From Arthrobacter sp. MYb229 (GTDB taxonomy: Bacteria > Actinomycetota > Actinomycetes > Actinomycetales > Micrococcaceae), in contig NZ_PCPS01000001.1 in assembly GCF_002975405.1 (NCBI RefSeq), forward strand, positions 1,240,001 through 1,304,000: 64,000 nucleotides of DNA. Direction: 5' to 3'. The first letter of the stretch is position 1, and each line of letters opens with the position of its first letter. The notes under the pieces are model-generated. The model worked only from the letters and a program-made list of their open reading frames with translations. It had not been told where the DNA came from and made no database searches. Positions 53,712 through 62,121 of this stretch are shown in pieces. Position numbers and translations under genes: made by a program.

Positions 53712-53727
53712 GATACATTTAGATACG
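53712..53727. promoter_or_regulatory. Candidate operator of the GntR/UTRA regulator (site 2)
   Basis: GATACATTTAGATACG in the divergent region 58 bases upstream of the ATPase start. It is the reverse-complement counterpart of the site at 41978-41994 (CGTATCyAAAt-GTATC). It is placed to control the ABC operon. Confidence 0.55.
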
Positions 53728-53852
53728 TCCTCAATCCTCACTAAAAGTGAATCTAGTCACTCATAAGCATTTACGCAAGGGGTTACCGGAAAAATGACTA
53801 TTTCCCCGAGAAGACGGCGCCATTTGTCATGCTGAACATCAGAAACTTTTCC

Positions 53853-53881
53853 TTGCCCAATCGCCAAGCACCTAGTATAAG
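53853..53881 (+). promoter_or_regulatory. Candidate promoter of the aconitase X genes
   Basis: TTGCCC (53853-53858) and TATAAG (53876-53881) with a 17-base spacer, about 40 bases before the start codon. Confidence 0.5.
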
Positions 53882-53883
53882 TA

Positions 53884-53900
53884 TTAAGAACGTCTCTTAA
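53884..53900. promoter_or_regulatory. Palindrome next to the aconitase X promoter
   Basis: TTAAGA-ACGTC-TCTTAA, a perfect 6-base inverted repeat with a 5-base spacer, immediately after the -10 candidate. A possible repressor site. Confidence 0.4.
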
Positions 53901-53921
53901 CGTATACATGAAAGGTTCACC

Positions 53922-55151
53922 ATGCAGCTGAGCAAAGTTGAGCAGGAGATGCTCGATCAAGGCGGAGCGGTCGCGCAGGCGCTTCGCCAGCAGATTGCGG
54001 TCGGCGATTTTTTTGACGCACCGCATATGGTCGAAATCGCCAACGCCCACTTCACAGGGGATCCGGAGGTTTTCGGCGAAGCCGGGTTGGAGTATTTGGA
54101 GGGGTTGACGCTAAGTGGCGTTTCCTGTCGGGTGCCCACTACCCGCAATGCAACATGCGTCGACTTGGAGCAGCTGGAGTCATTCAATCAGCTAAGCCAT
54201 CTCAGCGAGCAGGAACTTGAGGTACGCAGAACACTCACCAAATTGGGAGTTATGGTCGTCAATACCTGCATTGGATACCAGACGGTGTACCAACCGCAGT
54301 TGGGCGAACATGTGGCCTGGGGAGACACGGGCACCGTCGCCTACGCAAATTCGGTGTTGGGGGCACGCTCAAATTACGAAGCGGGCCCCTCCTCCCTCCT
54401 TGCCGGAATCACCGGGCGCACCCCAGCATATGGTTTCCATCTCGACAAGAACCGGGCGGCTCAGTATGTCGTTACCGTGACTGCCCCGCTAACGGATCCC
54501 GCAGATTGGGGAGCGGTCGGAGCGATGATCGGCTCTCGCTATCGCGGGTATGACAATGTGGTGGCCATTGTGCTGGAGAACGGCTCCTCACCGAACAGTG
54601 ACGACCTGAAATACCTTTCTGCCTCAATTTCCAGCTACGGCTCCATGGCCATGTTCCATGTTGTGGGCATTACCCCGGAAGCATTCAGCCTTGAACAGGC
54701 AACACAAGGCCAAGATCCACGGGAGACTTCAGAAATTACCGCGAAGGACTTAGCCGAATTCCTAGGATGGGATGACACCGACATCCCAGATGTCGTGGTC
54801 TTCACTGCACCGCAACTCTCACTATTCGAGGTGGCGCGTCTTTCCTCGTTGTTGGAGGGGCGTGAGGTGCTGGACGGGACCACAGTTATTGCCACCACCA
54901 GCCAGATGGTGTACCAGGAAGCTGAACGTCAGGGATACATCGGGGTCCTCCTTCAAGCCGGAGTACGGGTAATCAAAGATACCTGCTGGTATCTTATGGA
55001 TCCAGCCGGCCAACTCAGGGATTTTGGCTGGCAGACATTGATGACCAGCTCTTCCAAATTGGCAAACATTGTCAAGGCTCACGGCTACACCCCCACCGTG
55101 CTACCGGTAGCCGAATGTATCGTCCGATCAACCCGAAAGGTTACCCCATGA
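53922..55151 (+). CDS. Aconitase X catalytic (large) subunit, DUF521
   Basis: 409 residues. MQLSKVEQEMLDQGGAVAQA, PTTRNATCVDLEQ, NTCIGYQTVYQPQLGEHVAW, GDTGTVAYANSVLGARSNYE and GPSSLLAGITGRTPAYGFHL match the aconitase X large subunit. Known members dehydrate hydroxyproline isomers or phosphomevalonate (families as described for bacteria and archaea); the substrate here is not deducible. The conserved Cys residues (for example in NATC and NTC) may bind iron-sulfur or metal. The stop overlaps the small-subunit ATG by four bases. Confidence 0.9.
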   Translation: MQLSKVEQEMLDQGGAVAQALRQQIAVGDFFDAPHMVEIANAHFTGDPEVFGEAGLEYLEGLTLSGVSCRVPTTRNATCVDLEQLESFNQLSHLSEQELEVRRTLTKLGVMVVNTCIGYQTVYQPQLGEHVAWGDTGTVAYANSVLGARSNYEAGPSSLLAGITGRTPAYGFHLDKNRAAQYVVTVTAPLTDPADWGAVGAMIGSRYRGYDNVVAIVLENGSSPNSDDLKYLSASISSYGSMAMFHVVGITPEAFSLEQATQGQDPRETSEITAKDLAEFLGWDDTDIPDVVVFTAPQLSLFEVARLSSLLEGREVLDGTTVIATTSQMVYQEAERQGYIGVLLQAGVRVIKDTCWYLMDPAGQLRDFGWQTLMTSSSKLANIVKAHGYTPTVLPVAECIVRSTRKVTP

Positions 55152-55597
55152 CCAACCACCAGACCTCCGGACTTCAAATCAAGGCTTCCCCCAGCGAATT
55201 CATCCTCAAACACGCCACCGGCGAAAAAATCATTGCTAGGGCGCTGGTCAGCACCGCACCATTCAGTGCGCGATATGACCTGAACCGGGTCGAAGGAACC
55301 ATTAGCCGCAAAGAGCACCCTTTGCGCGGACATCAGATTGCCGGACAAATCTTTGTGGCCCCTGGCGTACAAGGCGGAGTTGCCGGTGGATGGGCGCTAC
55401 TTGATATGGGAAGCCGGCAGGTGGGATTTGCTGGCCTGATCCTAGGACGAACCAACCCGGTCATGGTCCAGGGAGCAGTCACCGCAGGAATACCCATTGC
55501 TGCGGGAATATCCGAGGCGTTCTTCGCGACAGTAAAGACTGGCGACTTAATCGAATTGTGCCCAGACGAAAAGACGGTGAGAATCCTCGAAGGCTAA
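55148..55597 (+). CDS. Aconitase X swivel (small) subunit, DUF126
   Basis: 149 residues from ATG 55148, overlapping the large subunit stop (ATGA). PFSARYDLNRVEGTISRKEH, GQIFVAPGVQGGVAGGWALL and GIPIAAGISEAFFATVKTGD show the swivel-domain pattern with the flexible active-site Ser/Gly loop. Split subunits are the usual archaeal and some bacterial arrangement. It completes the two-gene operon divergent from the ABC genes. Confidence 0.9.
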   Translation: MTNHQTSGLQIKASPSEFILKHATGEKIIARALVSTAPFSARYDLNRVEGTISRKEHPLRGHQIAGQIFVAPGVQGGVAGGWALLDMGSRQVGFAGLILGRTNPVMVQGAVTAGIPIAAGISEAFFATVKTGDLIELCPDEKTVRILEG

Positions 55598-55686
55598 GTA
55601 CCCAGCCGGTTCCAGCATCGAAGCTTACCCACGGAATATACGTTGATTAAACGTTGGCTCCGGCCTGTTTGTGAAGAGAATCGAGT

Positions 55687-55711
55687 AGGTGGGGGTCTCT
55701 AACCCCCACCT
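55687..55711 (+). terminator. Hairpin downstream of aconitase X genes
   Basis: AGGTGGGGGT (55687-55696) and ACCCCCACCT (55702-55711) form a perfect 10-base stem with a 5-base loop, 90 bases after the stop. Confidence 0.65.
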
Positions 55712-55867
55712 CACACCACTGTGACATGCGGTCCCGCATCCGGCGGTTCGCAAGTGCCCTGCTTTAGCAATTCCTGAAGGGTTGGCCCTCGCCAGAACTT
55801 CCTCAGCCGATTTGGTCTTCGGCCATTTCCGCCGCGTTGTTCTTGGTGCTGCTATGGGTAGTCAAGA

Positions 55868-56182
55868 AATTTCCGGCGCCAAAACGACCTGCGGCATAGC
55901 CGGATTCTGAATTCCGGGCCACGGGGACCATGGGCCGGCGGCACCTCGACGCTGGCGCTCGAATCGTTCCAGCCGCTGGTCAACGAACTGGTCGAACACC
56001 GGGGCGCAAGACAGGCCGGCCGTGGACTCACCGTCCAGGGAATCAGCAAAGAGCACCGGCATCTGTTCAACGGCCTGTCCTGTGCCGCATTGGGGAGACT
56101 GAACGAGGCCTTAGCGACCCCGCACCTTGGCCATGGAGAAGATTCCGGGCGGGGTGCCGGTCATCACCTGGTTTCGTATTGA
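55868..56182 (+). pseudogene. Unidentified coding-like fragment
   Basis: The plus-strand frame ending at TGA 56182 is open for about 105 codons with coding-like sequence (GGTSTLALESFQPLVNELVE, GLTVQGISKEHRHLFNGLSC) but has no good start or ribosome site. It overlaps the end of the small acidic gene on the other strand. It looks like the tail of a larger decayed gene; I cannot name its family. Confidence 0.3.
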
Positions 56183-56358
56183 TCATCGTCCGAGGCGTTC
56201 AGATCCGGGTCTTCTCCGATCGCGGGATCGTCTTCGTCGAACAAGCCGTCATCCCCTGTCACGTTGCGGGTTTCCTGCTCGATGTCCTCGTCCTCCGGCG
56301 GCTTCACCTTTCCGAGCAGGTTTTCAATCTTTTCCTTGGCCTCTTCGAAGAATGACAT
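56164..56358 (-). CDS. Small acidic protein, 64 residues
   Basis: From ATG 56358 (AAGAGGAGC upstream): MSFFEEAKEKIENLLGKVKP then a strongly acidic tail rich in Asp and Glu. The first 20 residues could form an amphipathic helix. No family recognised. The longer frame to 56598 runs into the start region of the divergent membrane-protein gene. Confidence 0.6.
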   Translation of the reverse strand: MSFFEEAKEKIENLLGKVKPPEDEDIEQETRNVTGDDGLFDEDDPAIGEDPDLNASDDDQYETR

Positions 56359-56512
56359 GATGCTCCTCTTCCTTGCGCACGGCGCCGATTCTGCCCTTAG
56401 CGGGATAATTGCGAGAATTCCACATCGGCTCGGAGATCGCAAGGAAATCCGGATAAGGAGGAAGTCTTTCTGGCTCTGCACTGGCGTGTTTCTCCAAAAA
56501 GGCTGAGATTGC

Positions 56513-57706
56513 TTGGCGATTGCCCCTGCAGTTCCTAGAGTGGGCATAGTGGCACCCGCCGCCGAAAAATACCATGCCGCACTTCGGAGGTCCATCATTC
56601 CAGAGCAACAGCCCGCCGTGCGTACCGTGGGATTGATTGCCGACCCGGGGATCGCTCAGGTGCTGGCAGGCAAGGTGCGCGAACGCTTGGAAAAGGAGTT
56701 GAATAACGAGGGGCAGGATCAGGTCCGCTGGTCGGTCAAGGTCGGCCCGCTCACGCTGCCGCTGGACGAATCTGGGCAGGTGATGCTCAATAAGCACGTC
56801 GGTGCGCTGCGTGAGAAGTTCGGCTGGGAATACATCATCTACCTCACCGATATCCCGCAATACGGGCAGGGCAAGCCGGTGAGTCGAAGCATCAGCCAGC
56901 TCCACGGGGCCGCGACGCTGGTGGTGCCGAGCCTGGGGATGGCCCGTCCGCGCAACCTCACCAGCTCGTTGGTTGACATCATGGGCGAATTGGCCAGCGA
57001 TCGGAAGCCGATTATGCCGACGTCTCTGTCGGCTCGAGCCTTCTCGGTGAGCGGAAGCCTGGACGAGCCGAGCGAAGATGGCCAATCATCAACCAGATAT
57101 GTCAGCCTCAAGGGTCTGCGTGGACGAATTTTCCTGGTCTGCGGAATGGTGCGCAGCAACAGGCCATGGCGGCTGGTCCCCCGGTTGTCCTCGGCCCTCG
57201 CCGGCGCCGCGGCCACCGGTGCCTTCGGCGTGTTCTACACCAGCATCTGGTCCATGGCCGACTACCTCAGCAGCCTCCGTCTGGCGCTGATTACCGTGGT
57301 CAGCATCCTATTGTTCGGGCTATGGCTGCTGTTCCATAACAGGCTCTGGGAACGTCCGCGCGGCAAGCACTACCGCGAGCGTCTGGTGCTCTACAACACC
57401 TCTACGGTGCTGACCGTAATGCTGGCGGCAGGCGCAATGTACCTTTTGCTGTTCGTCGCGCTCTTGCTCGGTTCGCTGGTGGTCATCGATCACGGATTCC
57501 TCGCCTACCAGCTGCGCCATCCGGTGGGCTTCGCCGAGTACTTCAACCTCGCCTGGCTGGCGGCGTCGCTGGGAACCCTGGGCGGGGCCATCGGGTCGAG
57601 TTTCGACCAAGTCGAATCGATCCAGCAAGCGACCTTCAGCCAGCGCGAATATGAACGCCGGAATATGGATTTCGGTGTGGACGGCAGCGGAACGCAGAAG
57701 CCTTGA
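56513..57706 (+). CDS. Uncharacterised membrane protein
   Basis: 397 residues from TTG 56513; GTG codons at 56540 and 56549 are alternative starts. The N-terminal half is soluble with a Rossmann-like look (VRTVGLIADPGIAQVLAGKV, EYIIYLTDIPQYGQGKPVSR, HGAATLVVPSLGMARPRNL). The C-terminal half has about four hydrophobic helices (LALITVVSILLFGLWLLF; LTVMLAAGAMYLLLFVALL). No recognised family. Confidence 0.7.
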   Translation: MAIAPAVPRVGIVAPAAEKYHAALRRSIIPEQQPAVRTVGLIADPGIAQVLAGKVRERLEKELNNEGQDQVRWSVKVGPLTLPLDESGQVMLNKHVGALREKFGWEYIIYLTDIPQYGQGKPVSRSISQLHGAATLVVPSLGMARPRNLTSSLVDIMGELASDRKPIMPTSLSARAFSVSGSLDEPSEDGQSSTRYVSLKGLRGRIFLVCGMVRSNRPWRLVPRLSSALAGAAATGAFGVFYTSIWSMADYLSSLRLALITVVSILLFGLWLLFHNRLWERPRGKHYRERLVLYNTSTVLTVMLAAGAMYLLLFVALLLGSLVVIDHGFLAYQLRHPVGFAEYFNLAWLAASLGTLGGAIGSSFDQVESIQQATFSQREYERRNMDFGVDGSGTQKP

Positions 57707-57788
57707 ATCACGCCGGCTGCGCTGCGCCACTTGGGTACCTGCCCCGGACGGGTCGGCCACAGGCCACGGACAGGATGTGGCAAACGCA

Positions 57789-57833
57789 GAGGAAGCCTGC
57801 CGCTGGCCCCATGAACCATTGGCAGGCTTCCTC
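57789..57833. terminator. Hairpin between the membrane-protein gene and amt
   Basis: GAGGAAGCCTGCC (57789-57801) and its exact complement (57821-57833) form a 13-base stem with a 19-base loop between two convergent genes. Confidence 0.75.
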
Positions 57834-57883
57834 CGGAACTTCCGAGTTGCCTCGGAGTTCTACCCCCTATTTATCCCTCATTG

Positions 57884-59113
57884 CTATTTGCTGACCCAGT
57901 GGTACCCGCTTTCGTTGTGCTCGGAGACGTCGATGCCTTCGATCTCGGTTTCGGCCGAGACGCGCCACGGGGCGATCTTGTCGATGACCGTGGCAATAAT
58001 CCAGGTCATGGCCGCCGAGAAGAGGATCACGACGAGCAGCGTCATGAACTGCGCAAGCAGCTGGCTCAGTCCACCGCCGTAGAACAGGCCGCCGGCGTGC
58101 TCCTCGGTGGGCAGTGCGAAGAAGCCCAGGTACAGGGTGCCGATGATTCCGGCGACCAGGTGGACGCCGACCACGTCGAGCGAATCGTCGTAGCCGAGCT
58201 TCCACTTCAGGTTGACCGCCCAGGCGGCACCGGCACCGGCAATCAGTCCCAGCAGCAGGGCAGCCCATGGGGACAGGTCGGCGCAGGATGGCGTGATGGC
58301 CACCAGGCCGGCGACCAGGCCGGAGGCGACGCCTACCGAGCTCGGGCGCTGCCCGCGCAGCTTCTCAACCAGAATCCAGCCGAGCACCGCGGCGGCCGGA
58401 GCACCCATGGTGTTGATCCAGATCAGCCCGGCCTGCTCGATGGTGGTGGCGGCACCGGCGTTGAAGCCGAACCAGCCGAACCAGAGCAGTGCTGCGCCCA
58501 GCATCACCAGCGGGGTGTTATGCGGCTGCGGACGGTCGTGGAAGTTGTGGCGCTGTCCAAGCTTCAACGCCAGGACAAGGGCTGCGATACCTGCGTTGGT
58601 GTGGACCACGGCGCCGCCGGCGAAGTCGATGGCTTCACCGAAGAGCTGGCCGAGAACGCCGTCCTCGGAGAGCAGCCCGCCGCCCCAGATCCAGAAGGCC
58701 ACCGGCGCGTAGACCAGCGAGACCCACAGCGGCACGAAGAGCAGCCACGGGGCGAAACGGCTGCGGTCGGCGATGGCGCCGGAGATAATCGCCACCGAGA
58801 TCAGCGCGAAGGTGCCGGAGAACCCGGCCGCGAGCAAGCCGCTGGGTTCGGTGTTCTGCATGGCGATGTCGCTGAACGGGTTGCCGATGATCCCGGCGAT
58901 GGCCGGCTCCCCGGCCGAGAGCGAGTAGCCCCAGAGAATCCAGACGATCGCGCTGAGCGCGGCCGCCGAGAAGCTCATCAGCATCATATTCACCACGCCG
59001 GTCGAGCGGGTCATTCCGCCGTAGAACAGGCCCAGTGCCGGTGTCATGAGTAGAACAAGCGCTGCGGCGATCATTATCCATAGGCTGGCTGTATCTAACT
59101 CCATGGGGTCCAC
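57884..59113 (-). CDS. amt: Ammonium transporter
   Basis: 409 residues, about eleven membrane helices. LMTPALGLFYGGMTRSTGVV, FSAAALSAIVWILWGYSLS, DFAGGAVVHTNAGIAALVLA (with the pore His) and GVHLVAGIIGTLYLGFF (second His) are intact. It takes up ammonium under nitrogen limitation. A GlnR-like box sits about 100 bases upstream. No glnK or glnD follows, although actinobacterial amt is usually next to them. Confidence 0.95.
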   Translation of the reverse strand: MDPMELDTASLWIMIAAALVLLMTPALGLFYGGMTRSTGVVNMMLMSFSAAALSAIVWILWGYSLSAGEPAIAGIIGNPFSDIAMQNTEPSGLLAAGFSGTFALISVAIISGAIADRSRFAPWLLFVPLWVSLVYAPVAFWIWGGGLLSEDGVLGQLFGEAIDFAGGAVVHTNAGIAALVLALKLGQRHNFHDRPQPHNTPLVMLGAALLWFGWFGFNAGAATTIEQAGLIWINTMGAPAAAVLGWILVEKLRGQRPSSVGVASGLVAGLVAITPSCADLSPWAALLLGLIAGAGAAWAVNLKWKLGYDDSLDVVGVHLVAGIIGTLYLGFFALPTEEHAGGLFYGGGLSQLLAQFMTLLVVILFSAAMTWIIATVIDKIAPWRVSAETEIEGIDVSEHNESGYHWVSK

Positions 59114-59207
59114 ATCTCCTCAAAGGTGTTAGGTGTATCGGTGAGTGAATCAATTGCTTTCAAGTACTAATTCTTGGCCACCGATATTTCGCCGGCCTCC
59201 ACCTTTG

Positions 59208-59223
59208 GTTTCGGGGATGTGAC
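59208..59223 (-). promoter_or_regulatory. GlnR-like nitrogen box upstream of amt
   Basis: On the minus strand GTCAC-ATCCCC-GAAAC fits the actinobacterial GlnR consensus GTnAC-N6-GaAAc exactly. A second, weaker GTCAC-GCCAAC-CGGTG half-pair lies 20 bases upstream. About 95-110 bases before the amt start. Confidence 0.65.
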
Positions 59224-59652
59224 ATCTCACCGGTTGGCGTGACGTTTTGTTCTCTTCGGTGTTTCCGGCAGGTTTCCGGATATTTATATGCACGCTGAAC
59301 GAGCCGGCAGCTGCGTGTTGCAGCTGCCGACCCGACGAATTGCGTTTAGCAGTACTTAGAGCCATACGTTGCTTACTGCTTGGATCTGGGGACCGGTGGT
59401 TGAACCGAAAATACTGGTTTCATAACTCGGCGAGCCGGAGATGATCGCGGCGGAAGCGCGTTCGGCGTCAAATTACCGTGTAGTAGCCCCCGGCAGTCAA
59501 AGACAACCAGCAATGCAAAAAATTGTTGGACCGGTCAGGAGATCTTTTATTGCCACTCAGTCGCGGGTGTGAGTTTCAGAGCATCACATGTTTCCGGAGA
59601 CAGTCGGCTTCTGCGCGGCGACCAAAATCTAAGCGAGACTTGGCATACTTGA
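59224..59652. other. Intergenic region between amt and the DNA glycosylase gene
   Basis: About 430 bases shared by two divergent genes. Apart from the nitrogen box at its edge I recognise no element or gene; the open frame at 59150-59365 has no ribosome site or family likeness. Confidence 0.5.
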
Positions 59653-60297
59653 ATGATGGACCGAGATCTTCTTACTCCGGATGCTTTGCACGTCGCCCCG
59701 AGGTTGCTAGGAGCCTTATTCTCCGTGGATTCCGCCGAGGGGACGGTGACTCTTCGCATCACCGAAGTTGAAGCGTATATGGGCTTGGGCAGTGCTGGCC
59801 CGTATGATCCCGGCAGCCACTCGAAGGATCGCCGCACCGAGCGGAACTCGTCGATGTTCTTAGATCCCGGGCATGCTTACGTGTATTTCAGCTACGGAAT
59901 GCACTTTGCGATCAACTTCGTCTGTTCGCCACAAGGTGCTGCCTCAGGAGTTCTGGTTCGTGCAGGTGAAATTGTCGAGGGCGCGGAGATTGCGCGCGCT
60001 CGCAGGCTTGCGCGAAGAGTAGACAGCAGCTCGATATTCGCAGATACCCAGCTGGCTCGGGGTCCAGGAAATGTGGCACAGGCGTTGGGGATTAACCGCA
60101 TTGATCACGACGGAAAGGACCTTTTCGCCGCGCCGTTCCAGCTGGAAGAACCACGGAAAGTGCCAACGCGCATCTCTGTCGGTCCGCGGGTAGGGGTGGC
60201 AGGAATCGCAGGTGGTCCCGAATTTCCCTGGCGGTTCTGGCTACCAGGAGAACCTACGGTATCTGCCTTTAGACGTGGCAAGAATGCCCCGCAATAG
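59653..60297 (+). CDS. 3-methyladenine DNA glycosylase (MPG/AAG family)
   Basis: 214 residues. RLLGALFSVDSAEGTVTLRI, TEVEAYMGLGSAGPYDPGSH (with the catalytic Glu of the family), SMFLDPGHAYVYFSYGMHF, GVLVRAGEIVEGAEIARARR and ARGPGNVAQALGINRIDHDG match the AAG fold. It excises alkylated purines. ATG 59653 is followed by a second ATG; there is no strong ribosome site. A single gene with its own promoter. Confidence 0.92.
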   Translation: MMDRDLLTPDALHVAPRLLGALFSVDSAEGTVTLRITEVEAYMGLGSAGPYDPGSHSKDRRTERNSSMFLDPGHAYVYFSYGMHFAINFVCSPQGAASGVLVRAGEIVEGAEIARARRLARRVDSSSIFADTQLARGPGNVAQALGINRIDHDGKDLFAAPFQLEEPRKVPTRISVGPRVGVAGIAGGPEFPWRFWLPGEPTVSAFRRGKNAPQ

Positions 60298-60498
60298 CAC
60301 GGCGATATTCTGACTCCAGTCCGCGGCCCTTCGGCTGGACCTTCCTACAGTACTGACCTGTAAGCCAATTCCCCATGCGCGTGTCCAGGACCTTGCACCC
60401 GAAACCCGCAGTATGTCTCAAGCCCCGAGGATCTTGAGCTCTGCGGATGCAATCGAAGCTCAGGGCGCTAGGCATAAGCCGTTGCAAGCTCAACTGCT
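60298..60498. other. Intergenic between convergent genes
   Basis: About 200 bases between the DNA glycosylase and the M23 peptidase. No gene; no clear hairpin recognised. Confidence 0.5.
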
Positions 60499-62121
60499 TC
60501 ACTCTTCTGGATCAGTCGATTCTGGCCGCTTCGCAGATTTTTCTTGAGCTGACGAGTCTGGCGTTTTGGACTTATCGGACTTTAGCGTTGGCAGCACGTT
60601 TGAATCCGGCACTTTAAGCAGCGGCGCGGAGGCACTCGGACTAATCTGCGTTTCCGGGGTCACCTTAGGAGGCTGACTCGGCTTCACGCTGGGAGTCGGC
60701 TTTGCGGATTGCTTTGGCGCTTCGATGCTTGGAGCTGATTCCTTGGGCGAATCACTTGGAGATTGGGTCACCTTCGGTTTCACCGTGGGTTCTGCTGACT
60801 TCTCCGGAAGCTTCGTAGGAGAGGGAGTCACACTCGGCGACTTGCTAGGGCTTTGAGTTGGCTTCTGTTCTTCACTCTGGCTCGGTGAAGGAGAAGCTGA
60901 CGGTTTAGCCGAAGGTGATTTGGAAGGCTCTTCCGACGCTGACGGAGTAGGTTTCGCTGACGGCGACTTCGAAGGCGAAGGAGTTGGTTTGACCGACGGC
61001 GTCTTCGAAGGCTTGGTGGATTCCGATGGCTTTGGCGAAGGCTTTGCCTTTGGCGTGGGCTCCGATTTCGGCTCGGGTTTCGGCACCACGGGGGTGTCGT
61101 CCTTCGGCACTACAACGTCAGGATTCTGTTCCTTGCGCGATTCCTTGCTTTGACGGTCGTCATCATTTTTTGAAGGGCTGTTTTTGCCGCCTTTAGGAGC
61201 GCTCTTGGCATCTACAGTCAAACGCGATGAATCGATCATCGCCTGACGTTGACCAGGGATCGATGGCAGATACAAACGTGGATCGGTCCAGCGCCCGTTG
61301 ACAAGTACCTCGAAATGCACGTGACAGCCTGTGGAGTTGCCGGTCGTTCCTGCAAGCGCAATGACTTCACCTTGCTGAACTCTTTGACCCACCTTGACCA
61401 ACAGCTTTGAGTTATGGCTGTATCCAGTTTGGACATTATGCTCGTGATCGATTGTCACGCGCATTCCGGAGTGCCCCGCCCATCGAGAAACGGTGACGGT
61501 TCCCGATTCGCTGGCGTAGACAGGCGAGCCGCAGGAGATTGGATAATCTTGGCCAATATGAATCTGGTTGCCAGGTCCCGTCGGGTTGGCACGCCACCCG
61601 TAAGGGCTGGAAATACGACGCGTCGTCACTGGGTGCATGAGTTGCAGGTTTCCAGGGAGCTGCCCGACTGAACTCAGCCTTCCCACGAGTTGCGCCCTTT
61701 CAGCGGGTACTTTCGTATCGCCTTGAGGCCTCTGGTTGACCGTGGCGTTAGAACCGGAGTTCTCGTCCGCACCGTTTGCTTCCCAGACATCGAGCGGCAT
61801 GTCCACGGGACGTCCGTCGATGGCCAAGGCTTTGCCCGATCCCCCGAATATGGCCAGCGGTGCAAACTCGCTAACGACAATTGGGTAGCTATCTAGGCTA
61901 CTGGCCTCCAATGAGCCCACCACTGTTGGAATGGTTCCGCTTCTGACTTCAGCCGGTTGGGCGAATAGCGGCCAGCCGAGTGCTCCCGTAAGACAGAGCG
62001 CGGACAGCGCAGAAGTTCCCCAGAGTACCAACGGTCTTTTCCGCTGAACGACTCTGTGTCTGGGCAAAAAATAGGTCACATGATGACGACGTTTCACAAT
62101 AATCCGGTCCCCCCAAAGCAC
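60499..62121 (-). CDS. M23 family peptidoglycan peptidase with long Lys/Pro/Ser-rich tail
   Basis: 540 residues from GTG 62121; GTG at 62097 after a G-rich stretch is an alternative. Membrane anchor or signal at about 30-55 (LVLWGTSALSALCLTGALGW). The LytM/M23 domain (about 168-290) has SPYGWRANPTGPGNQIHIGQDYP cut here to its metal motif HIGQD and the HVHFE motif. Both zinc-site halves are intact. The tail (about 310-520) repeats KPTPS, SPSAKP and SPSKSPS units, then a short charged end. It probably cuts or processes cell-wall peptides. Confidence 0.88.
   Translation of the reverse strand: MLWGDRIIVKRRHHVTYFLPRHRVVQRKRPLVLWGTSALSALCLTGALGWPLFAQPAEVRSGTIPTVVGSLEASSLDSYPIVVSEFAPLAIFGGSGKALAIDGRPVDMPLDVWEANGADENSGSNATVNQRPQGDTKVPAERAQLVGRLSSVGQLPGNLQLMHPVTTRRISSPYGWRANPTGPGNQIHIGQDYPISCGSPVYASESGTVTVSRWAGHSGMRVTIDHEHNVQTGYSHNSKLLVKVGQRVQQGEVIALAGTTGNSTGCHVHFEVLVNGRWTDPRLYLPSIPGQRQAMIDSSRLTVDAKSAPKGGKNSPSKNDDDRQSKESRKEQNPDVVVPKDDTPVVPKPEPKSEPTPKAKPSPKPSESTKPSKTPSVKPTPSPSKSPSAKPTPSASEEPSKSPSAKPSASPSPSQSEEQKPTQSPSKSPSVTPSPTKLPEKSAEPTVKPKVTQSPSDSPKESAPSIEAPKQSAKPTPSVKPSQPPKVTPETQISPSASAPLLKVPDSNVLPTLKSDKSKTPDSSAQEKSAKRPESTDPEE
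60620..61130. repeat. Degenerate in-frame Lys/Pro/Ser repeats
   Basis: Short repeated units coding KPSxSPS/TPSPSK in the M23 peptidase tail. Low-complexity but coding; likely a wall-spanning or wall-binding linker. Confidence 0.7.

Noticed and set aside
57881-59053. A 390-codon plus-strand open frame
   Set aside because: Antisense of the amt gene, whose membrane motifs are unambiguous.
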